From: Serratia marcescens
GTDB taxonomy: Bacteria; Pseudomonadota; Gammaproteobacteria; Enterobacterales; Enterobacteriaceae
DNA length: 64,000 nt
Assembly: GCA_015548865.1 (NCBI GenBank)
Contig: JADMXW010000009.1
Location: forward strand, 1 to 64,000
Direction of reading: 5' to 3'
The notes below the pieces were generated by a model that saw only the letters and a list, made by a program, of their open reading frames with translations, ran no database searches and was not told the DNA's origin. Positions 39,029-46,261 of the stretch are shown piece after piece. Numbering within the stretch: position 1 is the first letter of the stretch; each line of letters starts with the position of its first letter. A program made the position numbers and the translations under genes.

Positions 39029-40618
39029 TTACTTAATCCAAGAAGCCAATGAAAAATAATTACCACTGTGAGGTTTGGCAAACGTCATATTCCTAGCGAT
39101 TCGTGTTGGATGTTTTGCTATGCCAGGATGCACACTCTCAGTGACCTCATAGTAACAGTACTCAATAAACTCACAAGATAATTTATGCTCTTCAATGTGC
39201 TTCACGAGAGCACGAGCTTTACACAATTCCCCAAGACGTGCGTATAGCAGTGCCAGCAAACCCCTCATGATCGTATTACCAGGCGAATCAGTATTAAGAG
39301 TCTCTTCTCCATATCTTACGGCCTCTCGTATATCGCCAAGCAGATAATGAATGATGACTCGCAATATTTTGGGTGAATAAAATCCGTCATTAAGTTCCAT
39401 GCACATGTTGTTCATCTGCATTGCTTTTTCTAAATCACCTTGTCTAACAAGATGGCACGCATAGTAATAATAGACCTCTGCGACAGCTGGGGACAGTAGC
39501 ATTGCTAAATGAAACTTACTTGCTGCTTCCTTATTATTCTCAGCACAAAGCAATAGTCCTTGTAGAGAAAGCGCAATGACATTATTTGGATCGCTCGCTA
39601 ATATTTTACCTACAATAATCATCATTTCATGTCTGACACTTTCGTAGTCCATCAATCCCAGGTTTGCAACTGCATAGTAAGACCCCGCGATGCGGCACAA
39701 ATCACTGATACTGGTATTACTGTGTCCCTTCAATTTAACCGCTTGTGGCATGAATTTCTTGAGTGCCGAAAGTGAAAACTGTAATGCATCATGCTGCGCC
39801 ACGGATGAGTTCGGAGGATAGACATTTACTGCCGCTCCCGAATCAGTCGCCATTGATGGTTCAACCATAGACAAAAGCGAAAAAATGGCTCTACATAACA
39901 GCCGATAATTGATGTGATGATCGCTCGTAAAATGGACACCTTCTCGGTATAACACCGAATGATCCTTTGCCCGAGTCAATTCAATACGGATAATAGATTT
40001 TTCACCATGTCTGATTTCCATACCAGTGATATAGTAATCAGCTTGTGATTTTTCAATTGCCGATACATAGCTGCTATAGTCTTGCACGCTACGCGTTAGA
40101 AAAGATGAAACAACATTAATGGGTAAATCAAGACAATGAAGCCAATCAATCAATTGATCGTGGAGTGAAATAGCCTGATATCTATGCTGCATTTCAAATA
40201 TGAACAATGCAATACTACATGCATTCTGAGAAGCTGAAACATCACTTGAAGTGATGTTACCGCTAATGGCGGGCTCTGCAGGCAACACTGTTTTATTAGG
40301 AGCATCAACAACTTGTACATCAGGGACAAATCGATACCCTTTACCGTAAACATTATCGATGAATCGTTTTTTACTCGAATGCCCCAAAGTACGGCGTAAA
40401 ACATAAATGCAACGCGTCAGTGACTCATCTGAGACCAAACCGCCTTTCCACACATGCTCAATTATTGCATCCTTTGAAATAACTAAATGCGCATTTTCTA
40501 ACATGAAATGCAGTACAGCGCTCTCTTTAGGCGCTAAATATATAGCGCCTTTATCCTTTGTCAGTAATTGACCATTATTAAAAGAAAAGTTTTCAAATAT
40601 ATATTGATAAAATTCCAT
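39029..40618 (-). CDS. hilA: HilA-type transcriptional regulator
   Basis: Master activator of SPI-1-type secretion genes; in Salmonella it switches on prgH and invF. The 529-residue product (HilA 553) has an OmpR/ToxR-type winged helix in its first about 105 residues, including APKESAVLHFMLEN, HVWKGGLVSDESLTRCIYVLRR and DNVYGKGYRFVP (quoted in parts). A long TPR-like helical part follows, with repeats near residues 330-500. It lacks a receiver domain and membrane segment, as HilA does. The start MEFYQYIFENF has AAGGA about 8 nt upstream. It lies 349 bp after the lipoprotein gene, so it has its own promoter. Confidence 0.87.
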   Translation of the reverse strand: MEFYQYIFENFSFNNGQLLTKDKGAIYLAPKESAVLHFMLENAHLVISKDAIIEHVWKGGLVSDESLTRCIYVLRRTLGHSSKKRFIDNVYGKGYRFVPDVQVVDAPNKTVLPAEPAISGNITSSDVSASQNACSIALFIFEMQHRYQAISLHDQLIDWLHCLDLPINVVSSFLTRSVQDYSSYVSAIEKSQADYYITGMEIRHGEKSIIRIELTRAKDHSVLYREGVHFTSDHHINYRLLCRAIFSLLSMVEPSMATDSGAAVNVYPPNSSVAQHDALQFSLSALKKFMPQAVKLKGHSNTSISDLCRIAGSYYAVANLGLMDYESVRHEMMIIVGKILASDPNNVIALSLQGLLLCAENNKEAASKFHLAMLLSPAVAEVYYYYACHLVRQGDLEKAMQMNNMCMELNDGFYSPKILRVIIHYLLGDIREAVRYGEETLNTDSPGNTIMRGLLALLYARLGELCKARALVKHIEEHKLSCEFIEYCYYEVTESVHPGIAKHPTRIARNMTFAKPHSGNYFSLASWIK

Positions 40619-40967
40619 TTTACTATTCCTTACGAAATAGAGGCATAACTTTTCGCAATAAAGGGAGACCTCACGCACTCATAAAATAGTGCTAACTCCC
40701 GACAAAGCGGTAATGACTTTACTTCGGTTTTCTTAGAACAAACAGATTAAAGTTGCTTAAAACTCGTTTCAGGTATATCAATAGAACAAAAGTGGTAGAA
40801 CCAACGTCACAGATAATATACGAGAATCGATAACTTTAATCACTAAATTCATAGCAAAGGCTAGACTAACGCTCTAAAAATACCGAATTCAAACAAACAA
40901 GCCATTCATCAAAATAAAATATTATAAAAAAAATAAAATCAATGCTAAATTCTGTAAATTATGAAAA
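40619..40967. other. hilA-like gene promoter region
   Basis: 349 bp of AT-rich DNA upstream of the hilA-like gene and after the lipoprotein stop. It must contain the hilA promoter. I could not identify binding sites for HilD-type regulators by eye. Confidence 0.5.
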
Positions 40968-41549
40968 TTACTTACATAACAGGTAATTATTAACAGCCAT
41001 ATTCCATTGATACTCTTCTCTTGGCTTATCAATAACACCTGAAGATTTCTCAACACGCATGTAATCGACGCTGTGGGTTGGCATACCTGCCAGCTTAACT
41101 TTCTCACATATCTGATTTTTTTTACTTGGATCCTGCATGGTTGCACGAATGTTCTCCCAAAACAGACTCACCTCCCTTTCCGATAGCAGAGCTAATGCCT
41201 CACCTAAGCGCTTTCCGTGTGCCATCTTGGCATATTGTGTGCCAATACGGTTTGCGTCAAACCACGTATAGCTTCCTGCTAATGCATAGAGAAACACTGC
41301 ACGATCGAACTGTTGAGAACGCACACATGTATTCATTTCTGCATAAAGCGCGTCAGGTCCCCCAGAAGCACGATAAAGCGAATCTATTCGACACGTTTGC
41401 CCTGAGCGTTCAGAGGCAGTATTGCCTATACCATCAATATTGCTTAATAGCGAGCGAGTTGGAGACTGACAACCAGCAAGAAATAACGATATAAATAAAA
41501 CATTTGCTGCAAAAAAAACGGATTTACCAGTCATAATTTTCATCTTCAT
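40968..41549 (-). CDS. Lipoprotein at the end of the secretion cluster
   Basis: A lipoprotein of about 193 residues that I do not recognise. The signal peptide ends in LFLAGC, and the mature part contains paired Cys residues (SGQTCRIDSLY, NTCVRSQQF, NQICEKV) and helical stretches such as FDRAVFLYALAGSYTWF. Several Met codons are possible at the start; the one listed gives a standard signal sequence. It overlaps the end of the 66-codon gene. The position after the orgB homologue corresponds to that of the pilotin gene mxiM in Shigella, but the size and sequence do not resemble MxiM or InvH. Confidence 0.75.
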   Translation of the reverse strand: MKMKIMTGKSVFFAANVLFISLFLAGCQSPTRSLLSNIDGIGNTASERSGQTCRIDSLYRASGGPDALYAEMNTCVRSQQFDRAVFLYALAGSYTWFDANRIGTQYAKMAHGKRLGEALALLSEREVSLFWENIRATMQDPSKKNQICEKVKLAGMPTHSVDYMRVEKSSGVIDKPREEYQWNMAVNNYLLCK

Positions 41550-41724
41550 CAAGGCCATCAGACAATAAAACTTTTTGCATCCACTCGGTATATAAAAATT
41601 GCATAGCCCACTCATTATTACTCTCCACATCTAAAGATTTTATTACGTCGCTTATTTCAGTGACATTTTTTTCAGTTTCATTAGGTGGCATGGATATATT
41701 TGATACAGAATTGATCGTTATCAT
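41524..41724 (-). CDS. Small acidic protein at the orgC/mxiL position
   Basis: A 66-residue acidic protein, MITINSVSN... ending DEDENYDW, with no known domain. AAGGAG lies about 10 nt upstream of its ATG, 13 bp after orgB. It overlaps the lipoprotein start by 26 bases, so it is part of the operon. In Salmonella and Shigella a small variable gene (orgC, mxiL) occupies this place. Function not known. Confidence 0.65.
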   Translation of the reverse strand: MITINSVSNISMPPNETEKNVTEISDVIKSLDVESNNEWAMQFLYTEWMQKVLLSDGLDEDENYDW

Positions 41725-41737
41725 TCTCTATAACTCC

Positions 41738-42439
41738 TTAGTTATCGTCATCCGGTATAAATGCACGGCTTACCGGTAAATTTTTTTCAATCTGAGTCTG
41801 AAGCTTTTGCAGTGCCTGTGCGGAAAGTTGCTCACAATAGGCATGCAATGGCTGTGTTACGAGTAACGCATCCATTTGATTATCGACGAATACTTCTGGT
41901 AAAAACTCAACCATTTGTTCACGATACTTGAAGACGTACCGCAAATCCTGATGATATTCAAAAACGGCGCCGCACATATGCATACTATCAATATAAGCCA
42001 TTAATCTGCGTTTATAGCGACGTCTATCGCGAGGCAGAAGAATATAAAAAGGGGTTTTATTATCTCGCCCATCAATCTCATCTGCCCAATTTTCGAATAA
42101 GGCACAAATTACGCTTTCCTTGTTCACGGCATCATTCAGCAAGTCTTTCACCTGTTCGCGAACTTGTTGATAGACGTCATTCACAATGTTTTGTTTATCT
42201 TCGATAAAACCAGTCACCGCTTCAATAGATGCCATGACACCGCGCTCATAGCCATTATGATAAGCTTGTAGCCGTATTGTTTCTGCTTCACGCCCGGCAT
42301 CACTAATGATTTTCTTCGCATGCGCTCGAGCCTGAGCAACCAAGCTGATTCTAAGATTGTGAATAAGACGATTTTTATTCGGCAACAACACATTCTCTTT
42401 CAGCATATCAGAATATGATTTTTCAACTTCGTTGAGCAT
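41738..42439 (-). CDS. orgB: Type III secretion stator protein OrgB/SctL
   Basis: Peripheral stalk protein that links the ATPase InvC to the SpaO pods on the cytoplasmic face and regulates the ATPase. The 233-residue product (OrgB 226) has a helical N terminus (about 1-120, with AQARAHAKKIISDAGREAE) and the FliH/SctL-like C-terminal domain. It overlaps orgA by 17 bases. Confidence 0.85.
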   Translation of the reverse strand: MLNEVEKSYSDMLKENVLLPNKNRLIHNLRISLVAQARAHAKKIISDAGREAETIRLQAYHNGYERGVMASIEAVTGFIEDKQNIVNDVYQQVREQVKDLLNDAVNKESVICALFENWADEIDGRDNKTPFYILLPRDRRRYKRRLMAYIDSMHMCGAVFEYHQDLRYVFKYREQMVEFLPEVFVDNQMDALLVTQPLHAYCEQLSAQALQKLQTQIEKNLPVSRAFIPDDDN

Positions 42440-42983
42440 GTTGAATCGCCATCCTCATTATCAGGTCATTATCATCAACTAACAGTGATGGAATGCTTTT
42501 ATTGTCATCCCCAGCCGGAAATAATAATGGTATTCTTTCTTTCATTGTTACTGAAACTGAAGATGCAAACAGATCAATTTCTTGTCTGGCACATAATAAA
42601 TACTGTTCAATGGAGCTGATAAATGTACCGCCATCAATGTTATCTAAAAAATGTAACAGCGAAAACTGCCTGATCGAATTTTCTAGTTTCCACCAAATAC
42701 CATATTTGAAAAGATTACTTTTATAACGCTGACAAGCAACCATCAAAGCCGCCCTCGACAGGAATCTCCAATTACGTGCTAAATATCTCTCTTTTTCATT
42801 ATCAAAATCAAGGGGTTCAACTGAAAGAGAAAAGTTGGTGATCAAAATATCATTAATAACACGATGACATCTTGGTGCCGAAAAACCGACAGGCAGAGAA
42901 AAATGCTTCGGATGAATCCAAGATATCGGATTGTATATGATATTGAGAGTATCTAAATCATTGTTATACATTGCTCTTTCCAT
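42423..42983 (-). CDS. orgA: Type III secretion sorting-platform protein OrgA/SctK
   Basis: Connects the SpaO pods to the PrgH inner-membrane ring. The 186-residue product (OrgA 199) has the family-typical start with NPISWIHPKHFSLP and a Trp/Leu-rich middle (YLARNWRFLSRAALMVACQR, quoted alone). An ATG four codons downstream of the listed start is also possible. It lies 17 bp after prgK. Confidence 0.83.
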   Translation of the reverse strand: MERAMYNNDLDTLNIIYNPISWIHPKHFSLPVGFSAPRCHRVINDILITNFSLSVEPLDFDNEKERYLARNWRFLSRAALMVACQRYKSNLFKYGIWWKLENSIRQFSLLHFLDNIDGGTFISSIEQYLLCARQEIDLFASSVSVTMKERIPLLFPAGDDNKSIPSLLVDDNDLIMRMAIQHAQRS

Positions 42984-43000
42984 GAATTTTTGCTCTCTGT

Positions 43001-43816
43001 TTATTTTTCCTCAGCAGGAGGAAAAACACGCTCCTTCGGTGAATTTAATACTGTTTCATATTTATTCTGAGCCGTAACATGTTTTTTAAATTTTCTCAAG
43101 AACGCATGATGACTCTTACTGATAAGTAATAACCCAGCAAGTAATAACACCACTGTTGCCACAATAAAGCTTATTAACCATGTCGGCATAACGGACTTTG
43201 CAACTTGGATCGATACTGGTGCCTGCCGTTGCACATCGTTGATTTTCGATAGCACCACTGAAATATTATCGTAATTTACATCCTCAAAACTGTTCTTGAG
43301 AAAGCGCTTTACGTCACTAATCAATAATGTCGTATCAGTAATATTGTTATCATGATTGAGCAAAGTTGATAGATGAACGGGTGACCTTTTTCGATCACCA
43401 TCACTTGAACTCATATCGTAACTGACATGTACTCGAGCAGAAACCACTCCTGAAATCGATAGCAATGAATGCTCTAGTCGTTGCTCAATCCCTGAATAGA
43501 GGCGAGCCTTTTCGGCTCGCGGAGAAGAAACGAGCGCATCAGAGGGAAACATCTGCGCAATATTTATTGCTGGTGGACGTGGTAACCCATAGGTATTCAT
43601 TAAATCAACGGAAGCTGAAAAATCTTGAGAACTAACAGAGAGACTATACCCCTCTTTTTTAATTTCAGTTTTATCAACTTTGATGTTATTGCGCTGTAAA
43701 AGCGCAATAACTTCATTAGCCTGTTGTTGATCTAACCCTTTGAGCAAAACATCTTGCTTACAACCTACAAGCAAAACAGCCAGCATGGGAAATAACAGGT
43801 ATTTATTCATGATCAT
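43001..43816 (-). CDS. prgK: Inner-membrane ring lipoprotein PrgK/SctJ
   Basis: Forms the inner ring of the needle-complex base together with PrgH. The 271-residue product (PrgK 252) has a lipoprotein signal ending LLVGC (Cys19), a YscJ/FliF periplasmic domain with LLKGLDQQQANEVIALLQ and GIEQRLEHSLLSISGVVSARV (in parts), and a C-terminal membrane helix (about 208-232) with a basic tail. The ATG overlaps the prgJ stop by 4 bases. Confidence 0.93.
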   Translation of the reverse strand: MIMNKYLLFPMLAVLLVGCKQDVLLKGLDQQQANEVIALLQRNNIKVDKTEIKKEGYSLSVSSQDFSASVDLMNTYGLPRPPAINIAQMFPSDALVSSPRAEKARLYSGIEQRLEHSLLSISGVVSARVHVSYDMSSSDGDRKRSPVHLSTLLNHDNNITDTTLLISDVKRFLKNSFEDVNYDNISVVLSKINDVQRQAPVSIQVAKSVMPTWLISFIVATVVLLLAGLLLISKSHHAFLRKFKKHVTAQNKYETVLNSPKERVFPPAEEK

Positions 43817-44115
43817 GAACGTAATAGTGTTTCAACAGCGCTCACACCCTTACGAGTCAATGTGCTGATCAATGATACATGCAAGTTATAATCAGAAGTT
43901 CGTTGTTGAAGTTCTACCAATGCTTCAGGGTCTGTTGAAGCATTGGTGCTCTCTAACAATGACATAACGTCGCGCTGTTCCGCAGATGCATTTACAGATT
44001 CCCGAGCATAAGCGCGAAGAAGGCGATCTTCTAACGATACCTGGGCAGATTCTGGCATAGTAATATCATGCCAATTGCCAGACAATTGTGTCACCATACT
44101 GGTGTTATGATTCAT
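43813..44115 (-). CDS. prgJ: Inner rod protein PrgJ/SctI
   Basis: Builds the inner rod or adaptor that anchors the needle in the base. The 100-residue product (PrgJ 101) is mostly helical and conserved at the C terminus, TRKGVSAVETLLRS, like the PrgJ end. It lies 21 bp after the needle gene and overlaps prgK by 4 bases. Confidence 0.88.
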   Translation of the reverse strand: MNHNTSMVTQLSGNWHDITMPESAQVSLEDRLLRAYARESVNASAEQRDVMSLLESTNASTDPEALVELQQRTSDYNLHVSLISTLTRKGVSAVETLLRS

Positions 44116-44136
44116 AGCCTGTTCCTGATAACAACA

Positions 44137-44403
44137 TTAACGGAAGTTAGTGATAATTGCAGCGCCTACATCTTTATATACCTTCACAACGTTAGATTGC
44201 GCATTACGATAGAGCGTATACTCAGATAGACGAGATTGATAATTCGCCAATAACGTAGGATCAGAAGAGTCCCTTGACAATTCTTCGAGCGCAGATTCCA
44301 GTTCAGAGTTAAGTTTGACTACGCCATCATCAAATGTTGACGATTGTTTTGACAAATAACCACTCCATGTGTAATTCACATTTCTTGCACTTACATCACT
44401 CAT
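44137..44403 (-). CDS. prgI: Needle protein PrgI/SctF
   Basis: Polymerises into the hollow needle. The 88-residue product is about eight residues longer at the N terminus than PrgI (80). It matches PrgI from WSGYLS through PTLLANYQSRLSEYTLYRNA to the end, QSNVVKVYKDVGAAIITNFR. The Pro-containing turn between the two helices (SSDPTLL) is kept. Confidence 0.95.
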   Translation of the reverse strand: MSDVSARNVNYTWSGYLSKQSSTFDDGVVKLNSELESALEELSRDSSDPTLLANYQSRLSEYTLYRNAQSNVVKVYKDVGAAIITNFR

Positions 44404-44418
44404 ATAATTAAGCCTTAT

Positions 44419-45621
44419 TTACGTTTTAGGGAAATACCAGTGTCCAGCGCCGAGTTTGATATAGCTCTGTTCGCCAAATTTAAAAGATTTATCCTTGAAC
44501 CAATCAGTTTCTAGCTCAACAGAAAAACGAACATATCTTCCACCCCACTGCTGATAATATTGATTAACGAAATTCTTGATACTCTCCAGCATGCCATCCC
44601 CAATGACACCGTGTATAACAAAGGTAATAGTATCGCCATTGTCTATCTCACGAAAAGAGAGTGCCATTTTTTTTAGACCCTGCTCAGCAATACTCTTAAT
44701 TGTTTTATCTTCTAAATTATCCAACTTTATAGAATCAATATAGGGAAATTTTTCCTTTATCGAAAAAACAAAATCATCTTGTAATTTATCAATAAATCTA
44801 TTTCTCTCAGTACTGATCATAATAATTGGATTTTGAGGATCATTCAAGCGAACCTGATGAAACTGCATTGCAGGCCAATATGTTTCTACCCAGCGTGAAA
44901 TCCTCTCTTCTTCGGTTCTCATGTTAATAACATTAACTTGTTGGCGTAGAGGATTTCTAAGCATAGTCTGAGTGGCCCAGTCAGCAGCCTTTTCATCATT
45001 AGCAAAAACATAAATCAAATTATCACGAACATGAACAATCTGATATTTATCGGAAGAAAAATTCAATAACGTTGAAACACTATTAATTTGACGTTGTGTT
45101 CCTGTCAGGTAGCCGTAGCTGAGTATAGACGCTGAACTTAATAAAACAATGACAACTAATGCTTTGTACCATCCACCTTTAGATTTTTTTATAGTATCTG
45201 CAGCTCGTGATGGTGGTTCTACAACATTATCCAGGCGTTCTCCAGATAATATTTCTTCCAGAAACTCTGATTGTTCATTACGCCAAGCGAATGCCACGCC
45301 CCCCACTGTAATCACTTTATTTTCTGATACTGCTCTCATTGATGATGTATTATTTAAAAGTTCACGAACAAAAACTTCGCAAGTATCGCGTTGCTTAACA
45401 ACGATTTCAAAACTAACATCATCTTGTTCAGCTGGAATAAAAATAGTATTATCAGGCGTTAGCGTGCCTTTGTATTGCTCTCTAATCGAATTCTCATCAA
45501 CAGAAAGAAAGTGTGTATTACCTTCAAATAAGGTAAACTCACATCCACGCAAAATTCCGTTAAGTAGTCTAACGACAACTCTTTTTCCTTTATCACTATT
45601 TCTTTCTTCATCCAATAACAT
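44419..45621 (-). CDS. prgH: Inner-membrane ring protein PrgH/SctD
   Basis: Outer ring of the inner-membrane base; its cytoplasmic domain binds the sorting platform. The 400-residue product (PrgH 392) has a FHA-like cytoplasmic domain (about 12-120), one membrane helix (about 152-172, VVIVLLSSASILSYGYL) and the periplasmic ring-forming domains with VRLNDPQNPIIMIS. First gene of the prg-org unit. The 294 bp upstream of it is the likely site of HilA-dependent control. Confidence 0.92.
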   Translation of the reverse strand: MLLDEERNSDKGKRVVVRLLNGILRGCEFTLFEGNTHFLSVDENSIREQYKGTLTPDNTIFIPAEQDDVSFEIVVKQRDTCEVFVRELLNNTSSMRAVSENKVITVGGVAFAWRNEQSEFLEEILSGERLDNVVEPPSRAADTIKKSKGGWYKALVVIVLLSSASILSYGYLTGTQRQINSVSTLLNFSSDKYQIVHVRDNLIYVFANDEKAADWATQTMLRNPLRQQVNVINMRTEEERISRWVETYWPAMQFHQVRLNDPQNPIIMISTERNRFIDKLQDDFVFSIKEKFPYIDSIKLDNLEDKTIKSIAEQGLKKMALSFREIDNGDTITFVIHGVIGDGMLESIKNFVNQYYQQWGGRYVRFSVELETDWFKDKSFKFGEQSYIKLGAGHWYFPKT

Positions 45622-45915
45622 TGCTAAGTTCTCTAAGCGATCGACACTATTCCTTTAACTTTCCCTATAATACTTCTTTATAACCCAGACATCTTGATTC
45701 AATAATAATGACAAACTGATTTCACATCAGAATTGACAATCACAATATTCATTATTGTTAACAATCAAAAAAAATGGCCTATCTCATTGTTAATCAGTAA
45801 AAAAGCACGATAAACAATAAAATAGACCATCGACAGCACTAATAAAAAATAGAATAAATCTGGAAAAGATAAGTTGAAGGACCGAGTTCGTGACAACCTC
45901 GGCCTTGTTTTAATA
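45622..45915. other. Intergenic region iacP-prgH
   Basis: AT-rich region that must hold the prgH promoter. A stem AAGG.CCGAG/CTCGG.CCTT at about 45876-45905 follows the acp gene and may be a weak terminator. No gene is supported. Confidence 0.5.
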
Positions 45916-46155
45916 CTAGAGGCATTTCTCATCGATCAATCGATAGAGATCCTTGACATAGTTAATACCTTCAAAAGCATCATCTTTAACGCTAATACGA
46001 AACTCTTGTTCAATCAACAAAAACAGATCTATCATCATAAGAGAATCAGCCAATAGATCATAATATAGATGTTTTTCTGGTAACACATCTACAGGAGGGC
46101 AATTGATAATAGAAGAAATTGCACTGTTTATGCGTTCTTCAATTTGTTGATTCAT
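45916..46155 (-). CDS. iacP: Acyl carrier protein IacP
   Basis: A specialised acyl carrier protein found in SPI-1-type clusters (IacP, AcpY). The 79-residue product has the phosphopantetheine attachment site DSL with Ser38 (LLADSLMMIDLFLLIEQEF, in part) in a helical ACP fold. In Salmonella IacP affects translocator secretion. It lies between the sipA-position gene and prgH, its usual place. GGAA lies upstream of the ATG. Confidence 0.88.
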   Translation of the reverse strand: MNQQIEERINSAISSIINCPPVDVLPEKHLYYDLLADSLMMIDLFLLIEQEFRISVKDDAFEGINYVKDLYRLIDEKCL

Positions 46156-46261
46156 TACTATTCCTTCAAATCCCCACAGAGTGGTAGATCATCAATAAAA
46201 ATCAGGAAACCTTTACAAGAAAGAGTGATATCAAATTAAATGTAAAAGTATTTTCAGACAC

